From Streptomyces mutabilis (GTDB lineage Bacteria > Actinomycetota > Actinomycetes > Streptomycetales > Streptomycetaceae): a DNA stretch of 64,000 bases. Below are positions 1-8,589 of the stretch, one piece after another. The notes beneath the pieces were generated by a model. That model did no database searches and was not told the DNA's origin. It saw only the letters and a program-made list of their open reading frames with translations. The DNA is taken from assembly GCF_014649815.1 (NCBI RefSeq), contig NZ_BMTT01000001.1, forward strand, positions 62,001-126,000, read 5' to 3'. Position 1 is the first letter of the stretch; each line of letters opens with the position of its first letter. Made by a program: the position numbers and the translations under genes.

Positions 1-1883
1 GTCTCCTGCTCCAGCTGCAGCCGCCCCCGTGGCGCCAGTCCCCCGGCGTTGCCGTCGCCGAGCAGCGCGACGGCCTCGGGGGCCCGCATCAGCAGGTCGG
101 GGGCGAGCCGTCCGGCGGAGAGCACGCGGGCGAGGTTCTCGGCCGCCGCGCCCTCGTCCCGCAGCAGCCGGAGGTACCAGGGCGTCTTGCCGAGCGCGTC
201 GGAGACCTTGCGGAAGTTGAGCAGTCCGGTGTCCGGGTCGGCGGAGTCGGCGAACCAGCCGAGCAGCACGGGCAACAGGGTGCGCTGGATGGCCGCCTTG
301 CGGGTGACGCCGGACGCCAGCGCCTCCAGGTGCCGGAGCGCGGCGGCGGGATCGGCGTAGCCGAGGGCGACCATCCGTTCGCGGGCCGCCTCCGCGCTGA
401 GCCGGGCCTCCCCCGGCGCCAGCTGGGCGACGGCGTCGAGCAGCGGCCGGTAGAAGAGCTTCTCGTGCAGCCGCCGTACGACGGAGGCGTGCCGCTTCCA
501 GGCGCGCAGCAGCCCGGTCACCGGGTCGGTGCGCAGGCCGAGGGAGCGGCCGAGGCGGCGCAGGTCGGCCTCGTCCTCGGGCACGAGGTGGGTGCGGCGC
601 AGCCGGTGGAGCTGGATGCGGTGCTCCATGGAGCGCAGGAAGCGGTACGCCTCGTCGAGCTGGGCGGCGTCCGCCCGGCCGACGTAGCCGCCCGCGGCCA
701 GGGCGTCCAGCGCGTCCAGTGTCGTGCCGCTGTGCAGAGAGGTGTCGGCGCGGCCGTGCACGAGCTGGAGCAACTGCACGGCGAACTCGACGTCCCTGAG
801 ACCTCCCGGGCCGAGCTTGAGCTGGCGGTCGACCTCGGCGGCGGGAATGTTCTCCACCACCCGGCGGCGCATCTTCTGCACGTCCGGCACGAAGTTGTCG
901 CGGTCGGCGGCCTGCCAGACCAGGGGCTGGAGGGCGGCGACGTACTCGGCGCCGAGGCCGGGATCGCCGGCCACCGGGCGGGCCTTGAGCAGCGCCTGGA
1001 ACTCCCAGGTCTTGGCCCAGCGCTGGTAGTAGGCGACGTGACTGCTGAGGGTGCGCACCAGTGGGCCGTTGCGGCCCTCGGGGCGGAGGTTGGCGTCGAC
1101 GGGCCAGATGGAGCCCTCGACGGTGGTCTCGGAGCAGATCCGCATCATGTGCGAGGCGAGCGCGGTCGCGGCCCGCAGCGCCTTGGGCTCGTCCGCGCCC
1201 TCCGCGGCCTCGCCGACGAAGATGACGTCGACGTCGGAGACGTAGTTCAGCTCGTGTCCGCCGCACTTGCCCATGGCGATCACCGCCAGCCGGCACAGCG
1301 CGGCGTCCTCGGGCGCGGCGGCCTCGGCGAGGGCGAGGGCGGCCCGCAGGGTGGCGGTGGCGAGGTCGGCCAGTTCGGCGGCGGTCTCGGCGACGTCGAT
1401 GGTGCCGCACACGTCGCGGGCGGCGATGGACAGCAGACAGCGCCGGTAGGCGACGCGCAGCGAGACGGGGTCGTCGGCCTCGGCGAGGCCGCGTTCGAAG
1501 TCCTCCACACCGCGGTGCAGGTCGCGGGGTTCGTAGGTGACGAGGGCCTGCCAGTCGCCGGCGTGCCGGGCGAGGTGGTCGGCGAGCGCCTCGGAGGCGC
1601 CGAGCACCCCGAGGAGCCGGTCGCGCAGCGGCTTGGCCGCTATCAGGGTGTCCAGCAGTTCCCGCCGGGCGGTGGGGTCGGGCTGCGCCTCCAGGAGACG
1701 GACCAGTCCGTGCAGGGCGAGGTCGGGATCGGCGGTGGCGCCGAGGGCCTCCAGCAGGACCGGGTCGTCGCGGACCGGCGCCAGTTCCACGCCGTCCAGC
1801 AGCCGCTCGGCGGCCGAGGGGCCGGTGAAGCCGTGCCGCAGCAGCCGCGTGAAGGTACTGCTCCTGCGCCCCGGCGCCGTCAT
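1..1883 (-). CDS. glnE: Bifunctional glutamine synthetase adenylyltransferase/adenylyl-removing enzyme, C-terminus outside window
   Basis: This enzyme attaches AMP to glutamine synthetase and removes it in response to nitrogen status. About 627 N-terminal residues are visible. They cover the adenylyl-removing nucleotidyltransferase half, with the GMGK-like stretch [10 protein letters not shown] followed by [10 protein letters not shown] near residue 220, whose two aspartates match the metal-binding DxD of the family. The C-terminal adenylyltransferase half lies beyond base 1. The ATG is preceded by a good Shine-Dalgarno (CAGGAGG). The gene is divergent from the yefM/yoeB pair, and the GS-like gene glnA2 lies about 4.6 kb away. 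The identification is firm; only the 3' end is missing, because of the window edge. Confidence 0.95.
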   Translation of the reverse strand, partial: MTAPGRRSSTFTRLLRHGFTGPSAAERLLDGVELAPVRDDPVLLEALGATADPDLALHGLVRLLEAQPDPTARRELLDTLIAAKPLRDRLLGVLGASEALADHLARHAGDWQALVTYEPRDLHRGVEDFERGLAEADDPVSLRVAYRRCLLSIAARDVCGTIDVAETAAELADLATATLRAALALAEAAAPEDAALCRLAVIAMGKCGGHELNYVSDVDVIFVGEAAEGADEPKALRAATALASHMMRICSETTVEGSIWPVDANLRPEGRNGPLVRTLSSHVAYYQRWAKTWEFQALLKARPVAGDPGLGAEYVAALQPLVWQAADRDNFVPDVQKMRRRVVENIPAAEVDRQLKLGPGGLRDVEFAVQLLQLVHGRADTSLHSGTTLDALDALAAGGYVGRADAAQLDEAYRFLRSMEHRIQLHRLRRTHLVPEDEADLRRLGRSLGLRTDPVTGLLRAWKRHASVVRRLHEKLFYRPLLDAVAQLAPGEARLSAEAARERMVALGYADPAAALRHLEALASGVTRKAAIQRTLLPVLLGWFADSADPDTGLLNFRKVSDALGKTPWYLRLLRDEGAAAENLARVLSAGRLAPDLLMRAPEAVALLGDGNAGGLAPRGRLQLEQE

Positions 1884-1977
1884 CTCGGCCTCCTGTCGGA
1901 CCTGTGGGTTCAAGGGGGGTGGTACAGCCCTGAGCGTAACCGGGCTTCCGGTGGCCCGCTCCGGACTCGTACGATAT

Positions 1978-1987
1978 CTTGTACAAG
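1978..1987. promoter_or_regulatory. Probable YefM-YoeB operator palindrome
   Basis: CTTGTACAAG is a perfect 10-bp palindrome 20 bp before the yefM ATG. Its TGTACA core is the core recognised by the E. coli YefM-YoeB complex. Autoregulation here is inferred from that match and from the position. Confidence 0.65.
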
Positions 1988-2007
1988 CCGCGAAGGGAGG
2001 CACCGGT

Positions 2008-2271
2008 ATGTCCATCACCGCCAGCGAAGCCCGTCAGAACCTGTTCCCGCTGATAGAGCAGGTCAACGAAGACCATGCCCCGGTGCACATCACCTCCCGC
2101 AAGGGGAACGCCGTGTTGATGTCCGAGGAGGACTTCACGGCGTGGACGGAGACCGTGCACCTGCTGCGGTCACCGAGGAACGCCCGCCGTCTGCTCGACT
2201 CGATCGCGGAGGCCGAGGCCGGCGAGGCACGGCACCGCGAGCTGATCGACCCGGACGCGGAGCGGGCGTGA
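2008..2271 (+). CDS. yefM: Antitoxin of the YefM/Phd family
   Basis: The 87-residue protein starts [19 protein letters not shown], the usual Phd/YefM N-terminal DNA-binding fold, continues with [19 protein letters not shown], and ends in an acidic, flexible tail (residues ~60-87) of the type that wraps around the toxin. A Shine-Dalgarno GGGAGG lies 8 nt before the ATG. The stop codon overlaps the toxin start (GTGA), so the two are translationally coupled. A TGTACA palindrome just upstream is the likely autoregulatory operator. A yefM/yoeB pair is known from S. lividans. The antitoxin neutralises YoeB and represses the operon. Confidence 0.93.
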   Translation: MSITASEARQNLFPLIEQVNEDHAPVHITSRKGNAVLMSEEDFTAWTETVHLLRSPRNARRLLDSIAEAEAGEARHRELIDPDAERA

Positions 2272-2522
2272 GGATCGCTTTCACGTCGCACGGCTGGGAG
2301 GACTACGTCCACTGGGCCGAGAGCGACCGGAAAGTGACCAGACGGATCAACAAACTGATCACCGACATCGCACGAGACCCCTTCAAGGGCATCGGCAAGC
2401 CGGAGCCGCTGAAGGGTGACCTGTCGGGCTACTGGTCACGCCGCATCGACGACACACACCGTCTGGTGTACAAACCGGGCGACGATGTCCTGGTCATCGT
2501 CCAGGCCCGGTACCACTACTGA
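2268..2522 (+). CDS. yoeB: YoeB toxin, ribosome-dependent mRNA endoribonuclease
   Basis: The gene codes for 84 residues, the usual YoeB length. YoeB binds the ribosomal A site and cleaves translated mRNA. The catalytic set of E. coli YoeB is present at the same numbering: Glu46 (KPEPLKG), Arg65 (DDTHRLVY), His83 and Tyr84 (RYHY at the C-terminus). The toxin is therefore predicted to be active, not a relic. It starts at GTG inside the yefM stop codon with a 4-nt overlap, giving coupled synthesis with the antitoxin encoded first. No third gene belongs to the unit; the next gene has its own Shine-Dalgarno. Confidence 0.95.
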   Translation: MRIAFTSHGWEDYVHWAESDRKVTRRINKLITDIARDPFKGIGKPEPLKGDLSGYWSRRIDDTHRLVYKPGDDVLVIVQARYHY

Positions 2523-2592
2523 CGCCTGCTGACACGCGCCGCCACCTGCTGACAGACACCGTCATCGACAAGGAAGTCGAAGGAGTCACGTC

Positions 2593-3039
2593 ATGGACTT
2601 CACCCTCGAAGTGATCCCGCTGCCCGTGAGCGACATCGACCGTTCACGGGACTTCTACCGGGACAAGGTCGGCTTCCACGTCGACATCGACCAGGAGGTC
2701 ATGCCGGGGATGCGCATCGTCCAGCTCACGCCCCCGGGCTCGGGCTGCTCGATCGCCCTCGGCGACGCGATCTGGGACATGGCCCAGGGGCAGACCAAGC
2801 CGGAACCAGGTTCGTACCAGGGCCTCCAGCTCTGCGTCACCGACATCAAGGCGGCCCACGCGGAGCTGGTCGGGCGCGGCCTGGAGGTCTCCGAGCCGGT
2901 GCAGTACGCACCGGACGACGGCGCCACGTTCATGTACTTCAAGGACCCCGACGGCAACGGCTGGGCGGTCCAGGAGTACCGCCGCCGGGAGACGGAGCCG
3001 CTGCACAAGGTGCTGGCGGACCTGAAGCGCCAGGGTTAG
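2593..3039 (+). CDS. VOC-superfamily (glyoxalase/bleomycin-resistance fold) protein
   Basis: This is a 148-residue single-domain VOC protein with two beta-alpha-beta-beta-beta modules: MDFTLEVIPLPVSDIDRSRDFYRDKVGF opens the first, and YQGLQLCVTDIKAAHAEL opens the second. The late FKDPDGNGWAVQEYR contains the conserved DPDGN turn and a final Glu that is a metal ligand in metalloenzyme members. The first-strand position often occupied by His is Val or Pro here, so a full metal site is uncertain. Substrate is unknown. Shine-Dalgarno GAAGGAG precedes the ATG. The gene lies 70 bp after yoeB and converges on nadE with only a 15-bp gap. Confidence 0.85.
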   Translation: MDFTLEVIPLPVSDIDRSRDFYRDKVGFHVDIDQEVMPGMRIVQLTPPGSGCSIALGDAIWDMAQGQTKPEPGSYQGLQLCVTDIKAAHAELVGRGLEVSEPVQYAPDDGATFMYFKDPDGNGWAVQEYRRRETEPLHKVLADLKRQG

Positions 3040-3054
3040 CCGGCGGCGTGCCGG

Positions 3055-4818
3055 TCACACCCGCTCCCGCCAGCGGTTGGTGACCGGCAGCCTGCGGTCC
3101 TTGCCGAAGCCCTTCGGGGAGATCTTGGTGCCCGGCGGGTACTGGCGCCGCTTGTACTCGGCGGTGTCGACCATGCGCAGGGTCTTCGTCACCAGCTCGC
3201 GGTTGTAGCCGGCAGCGACTATCTCGTCCGCGCCCCGGTCCCGGTCGACGTACAGCTCGAGCATCGCGTCCAGCACCGGGTAGTCCGGCAGTGAGTCCAT
3301 GTCGACCTGGCCCGGGCGCAGTTCGGCGCTCGGCGGCTTGGTGATCGAGTTCTCGGGGATCGGCGGGGCCTGGCCGCGGGCCGCGGCGGCGCGGTTGCGC
3401 CATTCGGCGAGGCGGAAGACGGACGTCTTGTACACGTCCTTGATGGGGCCGTACTCGCCCACCGAGTCGCCGTACAGCGTCGAGTACCCGACCGCCAGCT
3501 CCGACTTGTTGCCGGGGGCGAGGACCAGGTGACCCTCCTGGTTGGAGATCGCCATCAGCAGCGTGCCGCGCAGCCGCGACTGGAGGTTCTCCTCGGCCAG
3601 TCCGGTGAGCTCCAGCGCCCCCGTGTACGCGTCGAACATCGGCTCGATCGGCACGGTGCGGTAGTCGAGCCCGGTGCGCCGGGCCAGCTCCGCCGCATCG
3701 TCCTTGGAGTGCTCGGAGGAGTACTTCGACGGCATGGAGACGCCGTACACGTTCTCCGCGCCGACCGCGTCGCAGGCGATGGCAGCGACGAGGGCGGAGT
3801 CGATGCCGCCGGAGAGGCCGACGAGCACCGAGCGGAAGCCGTTCTTCGCGACGTAGGCGCGCAGGCCGACGACGAGGGCCGAGTAGACCTCCTCGTCGTC
3901 GTCCGGCCGCTCCGCGTGCCCGCCGGACAGCCACGGCTCACCGGCGGCGGTCGCGGGCGCCGGCTCCTCGGACAGCACGACCCGGTCGATGCGCAGCCCG
4001 TCGTCCACCACGCCCGTGGGCGCGTCCGCGTCGGCGGCGGGCAGGTCGAGGTCCAGCACCATGCACCCCTCGGTGAACTGCGGCGCCCGGGCCAGCACCT
4101 CCCCGTCCCGGTCGACGACGATCGAGTCCCCGTCGAAGACCAGCTCGTCCTGCCCGCCGGTCATCGCGAGGTAGGCGGTGGTGCAGCCGGCCTCCTGGGC
4201 GCGCTTGCGGACCAGCTCCAGCCGGGTGTCGCCCTTGTCGCGCTCGTACGGCGAGGCGTTGACGGAGAGCAGCAGTCCGGCCCGCGCCGAACGCGCCGCC
4301 GGCACCCGGCCGCCGTCCCGCCACAGGTCCTCGCAGATGGCCAGCGCCACGTCGACGCCGCGCACCCGCACCACCGGCATGGTGTCGCCGGGCACGAAGT
4401 GGCGGAACTCGTCGAAGACGCCGTAGTTCGGCAGGTGGTGCTTGGCGAAGGTCAGGGCCACCTCGCCGCCGTGCAGCACGGCCGCCGCGTTCTGCGGGGC
4501 GCCGGCCGGCCGGCCGTACTTCGGCCGGGCGGTCGCGGAGCGGTCGAGGTGTCCGACGACCACCGGCAGCCCGCCGAAGCCCTCGTCGGCGAGGCGCGCG
4601 GCGAGGGAGCGCAGGACGGCGCGGGAGGCCTCCACGAAGGACGGCCTGAGGGCCAGGTCCTCGACGGGGTACCCGGTCAGCACCATCTCCGGGAACGCCA
4701 CCAGGTGCGCTCCCTGCCCGGCGGAGTGCCGGGTCCAGCGGAGCACCGACTCGGCGTTCGCGTCGATGTCGCCGACGGTGGAGTCGATCTGGTTCAGGGC
4801 GAGGCGTAGGCGGGGCAC
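3055..4818 (-). CDS. nadE: Glutamine-dependent NAD+ synthetase
   Basis: This enzyme catalyses the last step of NAD synthesis, amidating nicotinate adenine dinucleotide with ammonia from glutamine. The 587 residues form two domains. The first is an N-terminal nitrilase-type glutaminase (about 1-260) with the triad Glu44 (AFPEMVLTGYP), Lys126 (FAKHHLPNYG) and Cys162 (LAICEDLW). The second is a C-terminal synthetase (about 300-587) with the P-loop VGLSGGIDSALVAAIA. The fused glutaminase distinguishes it from ammonia-only NadE. The start is GTG with no Shine-Dalgarno. A TACACT hexamer sits 6 nt upstream, so the message is probably leaderless. Confidence 0.96.
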   Translation of the reverse strand: MPRLRLALNQIDSTVGDIDANAESVLRWTRHSAGQGAHLVAFPEMVLTGYPVEDLALRPSFVEASRAVLRSLAARLADEGFGGLPVVVGHLDRSATARPKYGRPAGAPQNAAAVLHGGEVALTFAKHHLPNYGVFDEFRHFVPGDTMPVVRVRGVDVALAICEDLWRDGGRVPAARSARAGLLLSVNASPYERDKGDTRLELVRKRAQEAGCTTAYLAMTGGQDELVFDGDSIVVDRDGEVLARAPQFTEGCMVLDLDLPAADADAPTGVVDDGLRIDRVVLSEEPAPATAAGEPWLSGGHAERPDDDEEVYSALVVGLRAYVAKNGFRSVLVGLSGGIDSALVAAIACDAVGAENVYGVSMPSKYSSEHSKDDAAELARRTGLDYRTVPIEPMFDAYTGALELTGLAEENLQSRLRGTLLMAISNQEGHLVLAPGNKSELAVGYSTLYGDSVGEYGPIKDVYKTSVFRLAEWRNRAAAARGQAPPIPENSITKPPSAELRPGQVDMDSLPDYPVLDAMLELYVDRDRGADEIVAAGYNRELVTKTLRMVDTAEYKRRQYPPGTKISPKGFGKDRRLPVTNRWRERV

Positions 4819-4824
4819 GCAGCC

Positions 4825-4830
4825 AGTGTA
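4825..4830 (-). promoter_or_regulatory. -10 box of a probable leaderless nadE promoter
   Basis: On the minus strand TACACT is followed by six bases and then the nadE GTG. There is no Shine-Dalgarno, which fits transcription starting at or next to the start codon. No clear -35 hexamer is visible. Confidence 0.5.
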
Positions 4831-4908
4831 ATCGTCAGAACGACACTATGGGGTGACGTACCGGTTTCCGCCCGATGTCCGCGGCCTCACCCCAAGCACC
4901 TCGTGACC

Positions 4909-5535
4909 TCACGACCGTGGCTTCGCACCCCGCTCGCTCAGCAGGTCCGCCATCAGCCGGATCTCCGACTCCTGCGACTCCACCATCCCCTGGGCCAGCC
5001 GTTTCTCCACTCCGACGGTGCACTTCTCGGCGCACCCCTCGGCCATGTGGACGCCGCCCTGGTGATGCTCGGTCATGAGCTGGAGGTAGTAGACCTCGGC
5101 CGGCCGGCCGCTGAGGGTGCCCAGCTTCTCCATCTCGGCGTCGGTGGCCATGCCCGGCATCAACGAGCCCTCCCCGGCCGAGGGCATGCCGCCCATCCCC
5201 ATCCAGGTCATCGGCGGGTCGGACGAGACCTTCGGCAGCCCCCAGAGGTCGAGCCAGCCGATCATCATGCCCCGCTGGTTGGCCTGGGTCTGCGCGATGT
5301 CGTACGCGAGCCGCCGCACCTCCTCGTCATCGGTGCGGTCGCGCACGATGTACGACATCTCCACGGCCTGCTGGTGGTGCACGGCCATGTCCCGCGCGAA
5401 CCCGGCGTCCGCGGAGTCGGCCGACGGGACCCGGCCCGCGCCGTCGTCGCCGGCGACCGCGTAGGTGATGCCGCCGGCCGCGACGAGGGCCGCCGCGGCG
5501 GCCCCCGCGATCCAGCCGGCCCGCCTCGGGGTCAC
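4909..5535 (-). CDS. DUF305 family secreted or membrane-anchored protein
   Basis: A 208-residue protein with an N-terminal hydrophobic anchor (RAGWIAGAAAAALVAAGGITYAVAG, about residues 5-30) followed by an extracytoplasmic DUF305 domain. The family's paired His motifs are present: MAVHHQQAVEMSY near residue 55 and LMTEHHQGGVHMAEG near residue 160, with Met-rich sequence between (MTWMGMGGM). DUF305 adopts a ferritin-like four-helix fold, and some members are linked to copper; function here is unproven. The GTG start overlaps the stop of the upstream DUF3105 gene by 4 nt, so the two form an operon. Confidence 0.9.
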   Translation of the reverse strand: MTPRRAGWIAGAAAAALVAAGGITYAVAGDDGAGRVPSADSADAGFARDMAVHHQQAVEMSYIVRDRTDDEEVRRLAYDIAQTQANQRGMMIGWLDLWGLPKVSSDPPMTWMGMGGMPSAGEGSLMPGMATDAEMEKLGTLSGRPAEVYYLQLMTEHHQGGVHMAEGCAEKCTVGVEKRLAQGMVESQESEIRLMADLLSERGAKPRS

Positions 5536-6200
5536 TGCGACAGCCCGTTGGTGCACGCGGCCCCCGGCTCCGGGGTCTGCTCGCCCTGGACGAACCTCTC
5601 GAAGAACTCGTCGACGTTCGGGTCGTCGGCGCCCGTCACGGTGCGCTGGTGGCCCCAGGCGGTCAACATGATCGGGTCCTGCTGCTCGTCGTTGGGGCTC
5701 ATCAGCGAGTACGGCGTCTTCTTCACCTTCTCCGCCAGCTCCTCCACGTCGGCCTTCGGGGCCTTGTCGGTGTACGTCACCCACACGGCGCCGTGCTCCA
5801 GCGAGTGCACCGCGTTCTCGTTGTTCAGCGGCTTGGTGTAGACGTCGCCGTCGCAGTTCATCCAGACCTGGTTGTGGTCGCCGCCGACGGGGGGCTCCGC
5901 GGGGTAGGACACCTTCTTGGTGACGTGGTTGCGGCCCAGGTTCCCCTCCCAGGTGCGCACCCCGTCCTCGCCGGTGACGAACTTGCCGGAGGTCTTGCCG
6001 TCGGAGGCGGTGCCGGAGGACGAGTCGTCGGACTGCGACCGGACGAGGAAGACCCCGCCGACCACGAGACCTGCGACGACCACGGCACTGACCGCGATCG
6101 TGAGGACCCGGTTCCGGCGCTCGCGGGCCTCCTCGGCGCGTCGCATCTCGGCTATGCGGGCCTGTCGCGCCTGGTTGCTGCTCTTCTTGGCGGAACCCAT
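5532..6200 (-). CDS. DUF3105 family membrane-anchored protein
   Basis: The protein has 222 residues. The basic N-terminus (SAKKSSNQARQARIAEMRR) is followed by a single transmembrane helix at about residues 32-54, a Ser/Asp-rich linker and an extracytoplasmic DUF3105 domain of about 150 residues. Conserved family segments are visible: EPPVGGDHNQVWMNCDGDVY, AVHSLEHGAVWVTY and LTAWGHQ. Function is unknown. The repeated association with DUF305, here through a GTGA overlap, suggests a shared envelope task. AGAAGGG precedes the ATG. Transcription diverges from glnA2 across a 276-bp gap. Confidence 0.88.
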   Translation of the reverse strand: MGSAKKSSNQARQARIAEMRRAEEARERRNRVLTIAVSAVVVAGLVVGGVFLVRSQSDDSSSGTASDGKTSGKFVTGEDGVRTWEGNLGRNHVTKKVSYPAEPPVGGDHNQVWMNCDGDVYTKPLNNENAVHSLEHGAVWVTYTDKAPKADVEELAEKVKKTPYSLMSPNDEQQDPIMLTAWGHQRTVTGADDPNVDEFFERFVQGEQTPEPGAACTNGLSQ

Positions 6201-6476
6201 GGGGTGTGCCCTTCTGGGAACAGGGTGACGGTGGAGTCCGCTGATCGTAAGGGCGGAGGAGGGCTGAATCGTAGGGAGATCACAGGATCCGTCGCCGTGG
6301 AAGCCCAGGAATGGCCCGATCGAACAGGTGGCCTCTACGCTGCGGGGAGGGCCGGTGGGCCGATCGAGGTCCGCAACGCGTACGAAACCGTGCTGTGGTG
6401 TGATGCTCGGGTGCGGGGCCGCCTCCCGCCGTACCGGAGACAGGCGGCCTGACCAGCGAGGATGGGGAAGCGGAAG

Positions 6477-7838
6477 ATGGACAAGCAGCAGGAGTTCGTG
6501 ATCCGGACGCTGGAGGAGCGCGACATCCGGTTCGTACGCCTGTGGTTCACGGACGTACTGGGCTTCCTCAAGTCCGTCGCCGTGGCCCCGGCCGAGCTGG
6601 AGCAGGCCTTCGACGAGGGCATCGGCTTCGACGGCTCCGCGATCGAGGGCTTCGCCCGGGTCTACGAGTCCGACATGATCGCCAAGCCGGACCCCTCCAC
6701 CTTCCAGGTCCTGCCCTGGCGCGCGGAGGCCCCCGGCACGGCCCGCATGTTCTGCGACATCCTGATGCCGGACGGCTCCCCGTCCTTCGCCGACCCGCGC
6801 TACGTCCTCAAGCGCGCCCTGGCCCGGACCTCCGACCTGGGCTTCACCTTCTACACCCACCCGGAAATCGAGTTCTTCCTGCTGAAGGACAAGCCGGTCG
6901 ACGGCACGGTGCCGACCCCCGCCGACAACTCGGGCTACTTCGACCACACCCCGCAGAACATCGGCATGGACTTCCGCCGCCAGGCGATCACCATGCTGGA
7001 GTCGATGGGCATCTCGGTGGAGTTCTCCCACCACGAGGGCGCCCCCGGCCAGCAGGAGATCGACCTGCGCTACGCGGACGCGCTCTCCACGGCCGACAAC
7101 ATCATGACGTTCCGCCTGGTCATGAAGCAGGTCGCGCTGGAGCAGGGCTTGCAGGCCACCTTCATGCCGAAGCCGTTCTCGGAGTTCCCCGGCTCGGGCA
7201 TGCACTCGCACCTGTCGTTGTTCGAGGGTGACCGCAACGCGTTCTACGAATCGGGCGCCGAGTACCAGCTCTCCAAGGTCGGCCGCTCCTTCATCGCGGG
7301 CCTGCTGCGGCACGCGGCGGAGATCTCGGCGGTCACCAACCAGTGGGTGAACTCCTACAAGCGCATCTGGGGCGGCACCGAGCGCACGGCCGGCGCCGGC
7401 GGCGAGGCCCCCTCCTACATCTGCTGGGGCCACAACAACCGCTCGGCCCTGGTCCGCGTCCCCATGTACAAGCCCGGCAAGACCGGCTCGGCCCGCGTCG
7501 AGGTCCGCTCCATCGACTCCGGCGCCAACCCGTACCTGACCTACGCCGTCCTGCTCGCCGCCGGTCTCAAGGGCATCGAGGAGGGCTACGAACTCCCGCC
7601 GGGCGCCGAGGACGACGTCTGGGCCCTGTCCGACTCGGAGCGCCGCGCGCTGGGCATCGAGCCCCTTCCCCAGAATCTCGGCGAGGCGCTGGCCCTGATG
7701 GAGCGCAGCGACCTGGTCGCCGAGACCCTCGGCGAGCACGTCTTCGACTTCTTCCTGCGCAACAAGCGGCAGGAGTGGGAGGAGTACCGGTCCCAGGTGA
7801 CGGCGTTCGAGCTGCGGAAGTCGCTGCCGGTGCTGTAG
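6477..7838 (+). CDS. glnA2: Glutamine synthetase-like ligase GlnA2
   Basis: This 453-residue type I GS-fold ligase forms a gamma-glutamyl phosphate intermediate and transfers it to an amine. GS landmarks are present: HPEIEFFL, HHEGAPGQQEIDLRY, FPGSGMHSHLSL, NSYKRIWGG, RSALVRVP and SGANPYLTYA. In a standard GS the segment after NSYKR is a VPGYEAP-like loop; here it is IWGGTERTAGAG, typical of the divergent GlnA2 class. The S. coelicolor counterpart has been reported to glutamylate polyamines. The ATG at 6477 (MDKQQEF) has GGGGAAGCGGAAG before it; the in-frame ATG at 6462 lacks good spacing. The 3' end is duplicated near 9.85 kb. Confidence 0.93.
   Translation: MDKQQEFVIRTLEERDIRFVRLWFTDVLGFLKSVAVAPAELEQAFDEGIGFDGSAIEGFARVYESDMIAKPDPSTFQVLPWRAEAPGTARMFCDILMPDGSPSFADPRYVLKRALARTSDLGFTFYTHPEIEFFLLKDKPVDGTVPTPADNSGYFDHTPQNIGMDFRRQAITMLESMGISVEFSHHEGAPGQQEIDLRYADALSTADNIMTFRLVMKQVALEQGLQATFMPKPFSEFPGSGMHSHLSLFEGDRNAFYESGAEYQLSKVGRSFIAGLLRHAAEISAVTNQWVNSYKRIWGGTERTAGAGGEAPSYICWGHNNRSALVRVPMYKPGKTGSARVEVRSIDSGANPYLTYAVLLAAGLKGIEEGYELPPGAEDDVWALSDSERRALGIEPLPQNLGEALALMERSDLVAETLGEHVFDFFLRNKRQEWEEYRSQVTAFELRKSLPVL
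7752..7832 (+). repeat. glnA2 3'-end copy of an 81-bp direct repeat (putative att site)
   Basis: This stretch matches 9810-9890 with a constant offset of 2,058 bp, 7 mismatches in 81 and no gaps. The last 36 bp (7797-7832) are identical and end two codons before the glnA2 stop. Similarity stops abruptly on both sides. Confidence 0.8.
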
Positions 7839-7876
7839 GGGCAGGTCAGAAGTAGCTTTCCGCTGATTCAGCGGTT

Positions 7877-7905
7877 GGGGCCGACGGTCGTGGACCGTCG
7901 GCCCC
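7877..7905. terminator. glnA2 terminator hairpin
   Basis: A perfect 13-bp stem (GGGGCCGACGGTC / GACCGTCGGCCCC) with a 3-nt loop, 38 bp after the glnA2 stop. There is no U-tract, as is usual in Streptomyces. A second palindrome, GTGTCGGCCGACAC, follows at 7911-7924. The rest of 7925-8295 shows no gene. Confidence 0.8.
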
Positions 7906-8295
7906 ATGGTGTGTCGGCCGACACCGGGATGGACGGGGCGCCGTCGCCCACTGCGGGCACGTTGGGGTGCGCGTGGTGTGCTCCCATCCACTGCCGCCGA
8001 CCCAGAGCCGACAGACGCGGCGGTCCACGGCGTGTGGGCCGACGGCGGCCGGGATGGGAGCAGGGTGAGTGGGGGCTGGGGTGCTTCACGCCCGGGGGAG
8101 CTGAGACCGGAGGGACCGAGGGGTCACCCGTTCGGCTCAACGGTCCGGCTGGTCGTGTGGCCCGAGAACGGCCCGAGAAGATGGGCTCGACCACGCTTCA
8201 GGCGGCGCTCCTGTGCCCGCTGGTGTTGCACGACACTCCGGCGTCACCCGATATGGGTAGCAAGACCCCGTTCACGGGTCACACAAGGAGGAACT

Positions 8296-8589
8296 ATGCG
8301 TCGCACGACAGTCGGTGCTCTTCTGACCGCCGCTCTCCTCGCGGGACCGGCTGCGGTCACCGCGGAAGCGCACGCGCCGGTTGGGGCTCAGGCAACCTCA
8401 GTCCAAGTCGCTCAGAGCCAGGCGCAGGAGGACGACAACAACAAGGACGACGACGGAGGATGGGGGCTCTGGGGCCTCACTGGTCTTCTGGGTCTGCTCG
8501 GTCTCATCCCTCGTCGGCGCAAGACGCACGACACGGGAACCCACCGCGGCACGGGGACTGGCGGCGCCTACCCCAATGACCGTCCTTGA
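8296..8589 (+). CDS. WGxxGxxG-type small surface peptide precursor
   Basis: A 97-residue secreted precursor. Residues 1-26 are a signal peptide (MRRTTVGALLTAALLAGPAAVTAEA), followed by a Gln/Asp-rich spacer (QEDDNNKDDD). Next comes the hydrophobic WGLWGLTGLLGLLGL with the W-G-x-x-G-x-x-G spacing, then the basic stop PRRRK near residue 75 and a polar tail. This tripartite C-terminus (motif, hydrophobic stretch, Arg cluster) matches WGxxGxxG proteins, thought to be membrane-anchored or sorted. A strong Shine-Dalgarno, AAGGAGG, precedes the ATG. The gene sits between the glnA2-derived repeats and abuts the primase remnant. Confidence 0.75.
   Translation: MRRTTVGALLTAALLAGPAAVTAEAHAPVGAQATSVQVAQSQAQEDDNNKDDDGGWGLWGLTGLLGLLGLIPRRRKTHDTGTHRGTGTGGAYPNDRP

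Noticed and set aside
330-2522. A 730-codon open plus-strand frame across glnE
   Set aside because: It is antisense to glnE, whose protein is a clear GlnE; only its last 84 codons (yoeB) are real. Long antisense frames arise from high GC at third positions.
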